Source: G963662655 sp963665015 (GTDB lineage: Bacteria; Cloacimonadota; Cloacimonadia; Cloacimonadales; JAIOQZ01). From it: 64,000 nucleotides of DNA. The stretch is from assembly GCA_963665015.2 (NCBI GenBank), contig CAXXSY010000004.1:124001-188000 (forward strand). Reading direction: 5' to 3'. Shown here in pieces: positions 28,401-34,900 of this stretch (its first letter is position 1; each line of letters begins with the position of its first letter). Both the position numbers and the translations under genes were made by a program. The notes beneath the pieces are model-generated. The model had not been told where the DNA came from, did no database searches, and saw only the letters and a program-made list of their open reading frames with translations.

Positions 28401-28959
28401 AAGCGACTTCGTGGTGCATGTTGTCCCTGATTTCGCTCTCCGTCCTCACATCGCTCCAGATACGCAAATCATCCAGTTTCCCATCCATCGGCTCGATATG
28501 ATAACTGTGTTGAACGATATGACCGGAGTCGTCATCGTCGAAGCCACCGACCGGAGCGGTTGATGTATCGAGCAATTCGCCATTCTTATATACCTTCAAC
28601 GTCGTTCCGTCGTACGTTCCCGCCACATGAATCCACTCGTTCGCGACGATTGCCCCGGACACATAGATACTGTGGAGCGATCCGTCGGATTGCCTCACAT
28701 AGAAATGGAGATTGTCGGCGCCATGTTTCCTGATCACAGCGATTTCGTTGCCCACAGTCATATAGCGCTGGATACCGGATCCAAGCGCGTAATGAAATAC
28801 CCATGCCTCGAGCGTTATCTGGTTGAATTCATTGCCATAGCTCGATGTCTGGATGTACTGACCGACACCGTCGAACTCCAGACAGTTGCCGAAATCCGCG
28901 AAAAGCAGGGATGAGAATAGCACAATTGACAGGATTGAAAATAAAACTCGCTGATTCAT
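19468..28959 (-). CDS. Giant secreted LamG / beta-helix / Ig-like surface protein (3163 aa)
   Basis: After a signal peptide (ends SSLLFA, about 21) come two LamG/concanavalin-like domains (about 22-205 and 240-440) and two right-handed beta-helix regions (about 450-860 and 860-1130). The helix regions have many short GGAIY..S and NCxF repeats and end in CINAGNP...DIAGNNR..DRIDMGCYE. An FN3-like segment, a third LamG (about 1270-1480) and carboxypeptidase-regulatory-like domains (about 1540-1750) follow. The long middle is unrecognised. It leads to an SbsA-type Ig domain, a DWSL..DF..SM module, and a SGWTWFSANL...SGWNWIGYIP repeat (about 2770-2960). The end is an FN3 with no FlgD tail. It probably forms a large surface structure or adhesin. 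Its start overlaps the upstream small gene by four bases (ATGA), with GGAGG inside that gene. Confidence 0.9.
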   Translation of the reverse strand: MNQRVLFSILSIVLFSSLLFADFGNCLEFDGVGQYIQTSSYGNEFNQITLEAWVFHYALGSGIQRYMTVGNEIAVIRKHGADNLHFYVRQSDGSLHSIYVSGAIVANEWIHVAGTYDGTTLKVYKNGELLDTSTAPVGGFDDDDSGHIVQHSYHIEPMDGKLDDLRIWSDVRTESEIRDNMHHEVACDAPGLRCYWKMNETNASTVPDSGPANSRGYFLGGASWPYGWMDSTVPCFFDEPGFALSFEGGDDAVICNPVGAFPDDQLNISLWMKTTSTNGGSLVSYASTQSTNDIIIVNPSDISLYINDNSTGGTGVSFNDGDWHHLSVNWRGSDGLVQLYKDGVLEYTGNIASGATIGSDGSLVLGQDQDSIGGGFQSNQAYSGLLDEVQIWSVQRSQANIQKMMHVTLNETDSNLITYYQMNSGADGTAYDVVSHNKGILTDMPETAWVSSDAPVTVRTEGTITSNMSWSDIVNITGNITIEQGATLTIDPGTTVRFHGNYKIDVNGAIQANGTPSDSIRFTWNGFTGWGGIEFIDNTATSGFQYCLFEYADAGSDFGGALHIDNSDGVSFDHCSFQHNEAQRGGAIYGIDSAIEISRSTFRDNSVSRYGGAINLDDSADLDLHECVFEGNSASYYGGAVMIYSSYDKYQNMLIDIRNCLFYDNIAGNSYYGGALLISNATGTVANCTFTGNWAGSGGGVCVRNNGNVDFHNCILYGNIATAQGHASQIHHDCADQEVHPDYFYCDIEEGPDEFTGTPMPNGSYYTGTYANCTEDDPDFSDPDNDDFTLNALSLCINAGNPTTSTALAGTSDLAGNNRFLDQGSFSNPNLEAQLDRIDMGCYEDQALSGLIPDGTTIFGTVNIPGSQALVVRNGTTATINAGTQINFGNDARIDIYGNVVANGTSNNLILFKPQDDYCISRGVNFYDDDTNATSTFSFCRFEGGVGNAGENDYGGNILAWYYYHLIFENCFFTGGESTHGGAIYSRGSTSITMKNCVLWDNDGSNGGGAIYANSTKFYIYNCTIADNDSSVGGAMRCTNCASKQPVIRNTIIWNNGDDPLNFVDGTYTDIQYSNIEGGYAGTGNIGVEPEFYGSGDHPYNIHAGCFDLNMGTPDAVSLNLPSTDIAGNDRIFNHTSPTYDRIDIGAYECQSIHAPYHVRATDGDNQYPGYVFIEWQINPDYEPATETYRVFRQGTSIDFLDDQTFGYSDHNTVAGQVYSYYVQTSADGMTGNSLENSGFMNPNGVITGTVSTTNSNPVANVRVTLNPSTGYCLRLDGGEFVTEAPDVDMSGDFSIEMWIKTSQSNVILMSKGNHRFKVEVDNNLSFSDGATTLTQSSDSVFVNDGDWHHIAVTSDAGNMQSTLYIDGGIAAEQTTAFSGASGDGFSSNSAFTGYIDDLRIWSVARDIDQINDYMNLNASTEDDNLAGYWPMNEGTGSTVYDATDYQHNGAQTGCPWSNLDPDILLGAFTDAWGDYIINNIFYGQYRTFEVIPYRAGHVFQPELRNVTLSVSNIAQNTIDFTDNSMVPLTGRVMYRDTECPVVGANILLNGEMAIPVIFTDDDGYYELEVEHGSECHLSAEFGDHLILNEYYFESVTFPQVNLDFVDTFTTGFRCEVLGGRDHFPIGDFTVTLQSACGCYLSEITGENWSDGGIDITGIPPLEYNVTVEPEGTDYFDLAVDDQFQSMKTEIMSLIYADSTTFDTLRYVWRAPLQIEVEWPEDLEFHHFGDYPESEFYVLSQNQWCEVAIRAIENYTIARRDRDEQISYLTDCQIVITDEVGTTGEMETAFYGSPEYVYTFAPYLPNILSGYNRQYQNMIEFTVYDAALNRYSTQTNWVLTEGVKPMESTYATTAPEIPFLILHDPPGDGSFSSFSEGHSHSVIIETSVETNDIDEQYRTLHLGPDIITNAGIMFSVETHIDITADFENGLTVQTIQDESTSQKLTFTTTESYATSSDDQVIGDGSDLFVGGALNLLWGATKEVSWDDIEHDVVIDTSLMVTPNGFETVYIYTDNQIRNTVIPNLVTIGDTTSAGLWQSYLDMNENNKENAVENANHPSNLSFNAGASYYYEEENTSVQDTTFTFDTVVDDEFATLIGGSVNGVGTELGFAFCTKISTRSDSTDSHSTTTTTSFTLADDDETSDLNDLADYFTVNVLKDPVYGTPVFELVSGASSCPWEENTQPREGVNLSANSGTSNGLLEGEEAAFILTLGNTSQTDEARRYYLTVKQGTNPGGATIKVNGVALEDAMAFDIPAGQAVTAVMTVAQGPFDYEYDDLTLEFYAEGDRGNDGPEGHYFWMEKSFDVTWEAPYSRVSIVSPTEDWILNQACDDTLTIRLKDYDLDKPDFRSVKLQYKHPQSDIWLPAFEVFRDSLLAHRTYIDVPWDVSLIADGIYEIRAATTDSVQADWFSEALTGVIDRVSPEVLGTPEPADDILDHGDEISVSFTEQIDYNALHGSDITVTIIDGGMAVGFDFDCYENKIVIVPDIANFWLENQTIEVEVSGVSDLNGNEMDEPVAWEFYVNRNPVGWNVTRLDVIKPLGEPMTLTASLQNVGGRSYNYVFTDHPDSLYHADLQYHAPDWLSITPTSGQLIPLDSQEISFEISDQIGFGHYETTIVAHTSMGNEAIEIEVDVLSNPPDWSLTEFDDFQSSMSVIGELDIEGNFSTDTNDIIGAFMENESGQWECRGVANIESVPYITGHPYQVFLTIYSDEADPVRVGDEVVFRLWDHSENKEYYQIDHVAAFGQTLMYLANAVHGSPMSPVALSTVSDLVQDIPLTSGWTWFSANLLLDPAAINDVLGSLDAQNDDYIKAQAQYAQYFGDQWIGSLTALGNASMYKINLAEAQNLQIIGELCEPLTTSISYASGWNWIGYIPHVSMSVNRALSERTNVTGDFIKNQSGYAFYVDEATGWIGSLRFMNPGEGFMLYANANGSFTYPDYDIRFVESAIATPEPAIVRDAPDWAVNPGDYEYTASVTAELTGATSGNFVVGAFVGEECRGSATSIEVNGRWLYFMTVFGNAQNEEASIRLYDGDRDEVIVTDSAFAFRNDLVLGTPSQPYGIVVTGGLDVPKNVELQIVDGSVELSWNAVSGATAYRVFASATPDGTFVDVTGDGIFGSTGRATESLTSAKSMKQVETRARCSWTMPMTTDGMRFFHVKSVMEE

Positions 28960-29258
28960 TCTTCCTCCTCGAGATTAAAGATATGGTTTATGTCCTCGTA
29001 TTGATTTGTCTGTTCGTTCACGATATGCAGCGATGAATCCGGAGATTCGAGATTGTATATTTTCGGCTTTCCGGAGCGATACTTGTTCCTTATCGAAATT
29101 TTGGAGTCCTTGAAGAGGATATCCGGCTCGAAATGCGCGGAGAATTCCTCGAGTTCACGCAGGTTGAACGCGAAACAGATGCTGATGCCCGGAATGGTTC
29201 TCAGCTTCTCGACGAGTGAATCGTATTTAGGCTGAAACCGATAGAAAAGCACATTCAT
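28956..29258 (-). CDS. Small REC-like protein coupled to the giant secreted protein
   Basis: The 100-residue protein has no signal peptide. Its pattern is strand-helix-strand-helix-strand: NVLFYR, KYDSLVEKLR, SICFAF, LRELEEFSAHF, PDILFKDS. That is the first half of a response-regulator receiver fold, but the acidic pocket after strand 1 is missing. The tail is acidic (FNLEEEE). The start at 29258 has AAGGAG six bases upstream; ten further residues from 29288 lack an SD. The stop overlaps the giant gene's start (ATGA), so the two are translationally coupled. A second gene of the same style (55277-55603) also sits between a sigma-54-type promoter and a surface-protein gene. I cannot name a function; fold resemblance is inference. 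Confidence 0.7.
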   Translation of the reverse strand: MNVLFYRFQPKYDSLVEKLRTIPGISICFAFNLRELEEFSAHFEPDILFKDSKISIRNKYRSGKPKIYNLESPDSSLHIVNEQTNQYEDINHIFNLEEEE

Positions 29259-29276
29259 CGAGGCTCCTTGTTTCGT

Positions 29277-29301
29277 AAAAAATGCCAAGCTGGAGCTTGG
29301 C
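29277..29301 (-). terminator. Terminator-shaped palindrome in the leader of the giant-protein operon (repeat copy 2)
   Basis: On the minus strand GCCAAGC-TCCA-GCTTGGC (29301-29284) is followed by A and six Ts (29282-29277). This is a perfect 7-bp stem, tetraloop and T-run. It lies downstream of the sigma-54-type site (29319-29334) and about 20 bases before the first ATG, so it could act as an attenuator. It is also a copy of the dispersed palindromic repeat. Confidence 0.6.
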
Positions 29302-29318
29302 GTTCCATTAATAAACTT

Positions 29319-29334
29319 TGCAGGAACCGTGCCG
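29319..29334 (-). promoter_or_regulatory. Sigma-54-type -24/-12 promoter for the giant-protein operon
   Basis: Minus strand: CGGCACGGTTCCTGCA, against the consensus TGGCACGN4TTGCW. GG and GC are separated by exactly 10 bases, and 10 of 12 informative positions match. Transcription would begin near 29308, about 50 bases before the first ATG. A gene for a sigma-54 activator starts at 31825 and ends at 29600, immediately upstream. Confidence 0.65.
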
Positions 29335-29408
29335 CTCGCATAATATGATGATATGAAGCAAGATAGGGCGTTTCATTATTAATTTGTATTCTGAACATGG
29401 CAGAAAAA

Positions 29409-29596
29409 GCCCGAAAACGACCCACAAACGAATCGATTGCTGGCTCAAGTCGTGTATTGAAGCGCTTAACGGTATTGATTACAATATGTTATATTTTTGT
29501 TTACGAATAGGTCAGTTTGAAGGGCAGGCATTCGGCAATGCCGTCTTAATATGCTGCCTGACAGTTAATTGCACCCAATGCCCGAAAACGACCCAC
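29409..29596. repeat. 17-bp direct repeat upstream of the sigma-54-type promoter
   Basis: GCCCGAAAACGACCCAC occurs at 29409-29425 and again, identical, at 29580-29596, 171 bases apart. Relative to the predicted start near 29308 these lie at about -110 and -280, within the range of activator-binding sites for sigma-54 promoters. Between them is a nested palindrome (GGCATT-CGGC-AATGCC at 29531-29546 inside outer GCAGGCA/TGCCTG arms) that could also end the activator mRNA. No gene is seen in 29302-29599. Confidence 0.55.
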
Positions 29597-29599
29597 CTG

Positions 29600-31825
29600 T
29601 CAATGCGTGAGCTGGTCCAAGATTCCGTACTTCAGGATACGTCGGGCAATCACCTTGCGATCGACCTGCAACAGCCTGGCCGTCCTCCTCTGGTTGTACC
29701 CCGTCATTCTCAGCGCCTTTTCGATGTGCTGCTTTTCCATCTGCTCCAGCGGAAGGATGGCATCGTCGTCGCAGTCCGGGATCGAGAAGTGCTTGCGCCT
29801 CAAGGTCGAGGAATCTGCTACGATAATAGCCCGTTCGACGATGTTGCGCAACTCCCGGATGTTTCCCGGAAAGTGGTAGCTCATCAGCGCCTGGAAAACG
29901 TCGTTTTCGATTCGACGGATCGGCTTGTTCATAAGGCTCGAGAACATTTTTGTAAAATGCTCGAGCAGGAGTGGAATATCATCCTTTCGTTCCCGTAACG
30001 GCGGAAGGGAGATGGTGAATGTCGATAGCCTGTGGTAGAGGTCCTCGCGGAATTCGTTTGCCTTTACGTTGTCGTAGAGCCTGGTGTTGGAAGCGCTGAT
30101 GATCCGCACGTCGAACGGGATTTCCGCGCGCGATCCGAGCCTTGTGATCCGGCGCTCTTCGAGCACGCGCAGCAGCTTGACCTGGCGATCGATCTGCATG
30201 GCGCTGACCTCGTCGAAGAACAAGGTTCCTCCGTTGGCGATCTCGAACCACCCGATGTGATCCCGGGTCGCGCCGGTGAAGGCGTTCTTCTCGTAGCCGA
30301 AGAACTCGCTTTCGAAAAGCGATTCGGGGATCGCCGAGGAATTGACGGCGTAAAAATTGTACTTGTTGCGAATACTGTTGAGATGGATTTGACGAGCGAC
30401 GATTTCCTTGCCGGTTCCGCTTTCGCCGATGATCAGAACGTTGGTGTTCGCGGCCTTGGCGACCATCGATATCAGGTTCCGAATATTTCGTACGGGTTCG
30501 CTCTCGCCGACAAACTCGCGGCTGATGTTTTTCAAGAAATCCTTCTCGATGATCGAGTACTTGATCTCGCTCTTCTCCAGCTCTTCGATCGTACGGCCGA
30601 GTTCGATCTTCTGCTCCTCGATAAGCTTGTTCTTCATCTCGAGTTCGGCATTCTTCTGGCGCAGGATTTCAGCTTCCTTCTCCTTCTTCTCCGTCTCGTA
30701 CTTCGTCTGCATCTCCGCCAGCTTTCTGCGGTTGTCCTCTTCATAGAACTCGTTTTTCGCGATCACGAGCTGCTTCATGTTCTCCAGCGATTTCTGGTAC
30801 TCACCCAAAGCTTCATAGATTTCCGCGTTCAACGAATAACAACCCTGCATCAGAGTCTTGCTATCGCTCCGTATCGCCACGCGGAGGGATTCCTCGCTAT
30901 ACTTCAACGCTTCGTCATAGTCGCCTTTCTGGAATAACACCTTGCTGATGTTTCTGAGGTTCATGAGCAGAACGCGCTTGTTGCCGATTTCTCGGGAGAG
31001 CGCCAGGCTTCTTTCATAGTAATCTTGCGCCCTGGCCAGATCCCCCTTGTTTAAATGGATGCTGCCGATATTGTTCAGGATGGTCAGCATATTGATTTTG
31101 TTGCCGACTTTCGTAGCGATCTGAAGGGCTTCGCGGTAGTTACGTAGCGCTTCGTCCCGCTGGTTGCTGTTTTGACTCAGCGTGGCGAGATTGCATAAGG
31201 CACTCGATATTCCTCCGTTATCGTCTTCCCTTCTGAAAATATCCAGTGCGCGCTGGAAGTATTCACGTGCCTTGTCGTTGTTGTCGAGATTCAGGTAAAT
31301 CGTGCCGATATTTAGGTACTTGTTCGCATGGCTGATGGGATTGCCGGACAACTCCACGATTCTCAGCGAATCCAGAAGGCACACCAGCGCTTCTTTCATG
31401 TTGCCGATCTCGGCTTGCGCCATTCCGATCATGTTCAAAAGGTTGGCATATTGTTCCGGATATCGCTTTTCATCTATCAACGCCCTTGCCTGACTGTAGC
31501 GCTCGATCGCCTGCCGGTATTCGCCTTTACGGAAATGAATCAGCCCGATGTACTGGATGGATTCGGGCTGCAGAAGCGTATCGAGCTGTCGGGTCATTTC
31601 CGCCACATCCTCCAGGCACTTTCGCCCCTCATTGTACTTAGCCACACGGATATAACACAAACCGCAGTTCCGGGTATATTTGGCGCGATCAAGAATTTCC
31701 AGATCGTAATCAGGATTTTCCAGCACGCGCTTGAAAACCTCGATCGCCTGCTCGTACCTCTCGTTTTTAAAATGCTCATATGCGGGTGCGACTTCGTCGA
31801 TGTGCGATTGATTCTTTTCTTTCAT
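29600..31825 (-). CDS. TPR-containing sigma-54-dependent transcriptional activator
   Basis: The 741-residue regulator has an N-terminal array of TPR repeats (about 10-370), a charged coiled coil (about 385-445, rich in EKKEKEAE), an AAA+ sigma-54 interaction domain (about 450-680) and a Fis-type HTH (about 700-741, YNQRRTARLLQVDRKVIARRI). The AAA+ part has Walker A GESGTGKE (about 467), Walker B GTLFFDEV and the R-finger region FREDLYHRLSTF. The sigma-54 contact loop reads NAFTGA instead of GAFTGA (about 513). With no receiver or PAS/GAF domain, input must come through the TPRs, probably by protein binding. The ATG at 31825 is chosen because an upstream ATG at 31948 would overlap the preceding terminator. 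It lies between the giant-protein operon and the C25 gene. Confidence 0.93.
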   Translation of the reverse strand: MKEKNQSHIDEVAPAYEHFKNERYEQAIEVFKRVLENPDYDLEILDRAKYTRNCGLCYIRVAKYNEGRKCLEDVAEMTRQLDTLLQPESIQYIGLIHFRKGEYRQAIERYSQARALIDEKRYPEQYANLLNMIGMAQAEIGNMKEALVCLLDSLRIVELSGNPISHANKYLNIGTIYLNLDNNDKAREYFQRALDIFRREDDNGGISSALCNLATLSQNSNQRDEALRNYREALQIATKVGNKINMLTILNNIGSIHLNKGDLARAQDYYERSLALSREIGNKRVLLMNLRNISKVLFQKGDYDEALKYSEESLRVAIRSDSKTLMQGCYSLNAEIYEALGEYQKSLENMKQLVIAKNEFYEEDNRRKLAEMQTKYETEKKEKEAEILRQKNAELEMKNKLIEEQKIELGRTIEELEKSEIKYSIIEKDFLKNISREFVGESEPVRNIRNLISMVAKAANTNVLIIGESGTGKEIVARQIHLNSIRNKYNFYAVNSSAIPESLFESEFFGYEKNAFTGATRDHIGWFEIANGGTLFFDEVSAMQIDRQVKLLRVLEERRITRLGSRAEIPFDVRIISASNTRLYDNVKANEFREDLYHRLSTFTISLPPLRERKDDIPLLLEHFTKMFSSLMNKPIRRIENDVFQALMSYHFPGNIRELRNIVERAIIVADSSTLRRKHFSIPDCDDDAILPLEQMEKQHIEKALRMTGYNQRRTARLLQVDRKVIARRILKYGILDQLTH

Positions 31826-31904
31826 GATCGATATCCTGTCATTTTGTCGCGTTTCTGTCAACATAATTGGGTACTGTCGGCACTCCTTCCGCATAGGGCA
31901 CACA

Positions 31905-31936
31905 CAAAAAGCCGGCGATCCTGAGACCACCGGCTT
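31905..31936 (-). terminator. Rho-independent terminator of the C25-family gene
   Basis: On the minus strand, about 20 bases after the C25 stop, AAGCCGG (31936-31930) pairs with CCGGCTT (31915-31909) around a 14-nt loop, and the T-run continues past the stem. It separates the C25 gene from the activator gene. Confidence 0.7.
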
Positions 31937-31957
31937 ATATCTTTGCAAAGCATCAAT

Positions 31958-34900
31958 TTATCTTCTGGTTTCCTTTCTTGCCTGCTGCGGGATACGAACT
32001 TCCCGACCCGTGTCCAGAACGGCGGTCACGATGTACTTGTAACCGCGAACGTCCAGGGTATTGTCGGTGTAGCTGGTGTCCGTCGTAAATCCCAGGTAGA
32101 ATGTTTCTTCGGGAGCGACATCCACACTGAGCTCACTGCGATAGACCTTGTAGTAGCTAACCGTGATGGGCGATCCGTTCACGTCGGTGGTGACCGGTTC
32201 CCACGAGAGATTCGTCGCGCCGGCATTGGCGTTAATGACCAGTCCTGTTACGGCGGAGGGATCGACGAATCCGGACACGACGTGCAGCGTCACCGGAATG
32301 ACGATGGGATTGTGCGCCGGATCGTTGGTCGATATCTGCAACGAGCAGTTGTAATCGCCCAGTTCGAGGTCCGCGCTGTTCGCGGTCAGGGAGATGGTTT
32401 GGCTGTCATCCTGATTCACGGTTCCGCCGACGGGAGAGACGGTCAGCCATTCGATTCCCGCGCTGATCTCGATCGCCAGGTCTTCCTCGACGTAGTTCTC
32501 GTTGTAGGCGATCAAGAGACCGTCGCTGCCGTTCGAGTTCTCGATACCAATGGTCTGCGAGTTGATGGTGCCGGATAGGTATTCGTACTGGAACACGATT
32601 TTTCCGCTTCTGTACAGGATCGCCTGGAAGGAATAGGTGCCCGGGTAGCTCGTTCCGTAGTGCGGCACCATGGTGAACGACAGGATGAAGCGATTCAACG
32701 CGGTATCCCGGTAGTAATGGACCGTGCCGCTGTTCTGCGGACTGAGGTCGTCGTAGAACGGCGCGATGAAGTTGTCGGGATCGTCCGACAGGGGGATGGA
32801 GATATTGGTCCATTCGCTGGCGCCGGTTCCGTTGAAGGAGATGAATCCGTTCGAGCAGACTTGCAGGCTGGAGTAGGTGTCGTCGTAAAAGGGGAAATCG
32901 AATCCAATGTTGATCGGCGAGGACATCTGGTCGTCGGAGTTGAAGTCGATCTCGGTTCCACTTCCGGTGATGTCGATCCAGTCGAAATCGGGTCCGTTCG
33001 GTTCGTTACTGTCGATCCAGCTATAGCCGAAGGTTCCGTCTTCGCCGGAATCGCGGGTTTCCTCGTATTCGGTGACGATACTATACGAAAGGACAGCCTC
33101 TCCGTTGTTGCCGATGGTGAACTGGTCTTCCGCGGTGGCGTCTTGCAGGGCGTAGAGTTCAATCTGGCTGGTCGTCACGTTGGCGGAAGGCGGTGCCTGG
33201 ACTTCACCCAGTTCGGTGGTGATATAGAGCGCCATGCCGCTCGACAGAGGATGGGCGGCGGTAGGGTATTCGTTGTCGAATGTGTATTCGAGTCCGATGG
33301 ATTCGTCGTTGTTTTCGATACCGACGGTGCAGTACTCGCCGTGGGATGTACTACCGCCCTGATCAACGTTGTTGAAGGTGTGGTACTGGATTTTGATGGG
33401 CGAATCATAGGTCGGTGTCGAGTAGTAGCTTGCATCGTACAGGATGATCTGGAATGTCTCGTCCGCGCCGTTGTACATGTTGTCCATGCGCGACCACTCG
33501 ATGATATAAATATGCTGCCACGGGTCGTAATACGTCACCACATCGCTTGAATATCCCATTTCAAGATCGTCCCAGAAGGCGGCGACCATGGGGTGCGGCC
33601 CAAGCGGCCCGGGCAGACGGTAGTTACGGAATGTGATCTGCTCGGTCTCGCCGCCGGATATCCATCCGTTGGAGCAGATGCTGATTCGATTGTATTCCTT
33701 ACCGTACAGATTGAATGTGATCGGCAGGTCCACGGCTACCACGTCGTCCTGGTTTTCACCGCTGTCGGCAAGCCCCACCGAGGTACCGCTACCGCCGTAG
33801 CTCGGGTCGATTTCAATCCAGTCATACGCCGGCACAAGCGAATAGATAGTATCGTACGAATCGTAGATGTAGTATCCGTGATCGTCGGGACCGAGCGGAT
33901 CGGATACGGACACGGTTCCCACCGTGAGCGGGAAGGAGAAGCTCTTGGCATAGCTGCCGTCGGCGGTCAGCGTGAGCTTCATCGAGCATTGGGTTCCCGG
34001 GATCACGTCCTCGGTAGCGCTCACCACGAATGGCGACGCGTTGGTTACCGATGCGCCGACGCCGATGGTGCCGAAGGATGCGCTCGCGACATCGAAGGTA
34101 ACTTCTTCGTGGGTGGAGGATATCGTGGCGTTGACATTCTGGAGAGCAAGCGAGCCGTCGTTTGCGAGTTCGAGGTAAAGGTCGGCGGTTTCGGTCGGGT
34201 CGAGGTGGTGGTTGGCGTCGTCGATCTCGATGTCGCCAACATACATATTCGATGCGGTGACCGGAATCGTGATGAGCTTCTGCCAGCTATTCAGTCCGGA
34301 GCGGACGGTGAGTGTGAAACTGAGTTCGTAGCCGTCCGGGCAGCCGGGTTCGACGATGAAATCGAAGTCGTCGTTACAGGTGTCGGTCGCTCCGGCCGAG
34401 ATGGTTCCCCAACTTTCCGAATTGTCGGTGATCGATTCGACCATCGAATCGCGGGAAGAGAGCGTGGCGGTGACGTTGCTCAGGCTCGAGGTTCCGTTGT
34501 TCCTGAGGGTGACTTTGAGTTCGATCGATTCACCCGCGTTTACGATACCGTCATCGTTTCCGCTCGAGGTTCCGGAGTTGTCGTCGTCGATGATTGTGTT
34601 GTCGATTCCAACAGAATACGAGGTTGTTCCAATGTTGAACGACCCCGTATAGGGCTGGTAGCCTGGCCTGGTAATGGTGACGGTTACCTGTCCGGTGCTG
34701 GTGGTTCCGACAGGCAGGCTGACGTAGCCGTTGATGTCCGTGTATCCGGTGGAGAAGACCGTGTCCGAACCCTTGAGGATCGTGACCCAAGCTCCACTCA
34801 GCGCGGCTCCGGAAGATTTCGTTGCGCGGATCGTGACCTGATCGGTTCCCGGAGAAATCGTCGAGGGGAAGCTTGCGTTGATTCCGAGCGGGATCGATTT

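Noticed and set aside
31833..31861. Sigma-70-type promoter (TTGACA on the minus strand) for the activator gene
   Set aside because: With normal spacing the -10 would be CAGGAT and transcription would begin at or inside the start codon.
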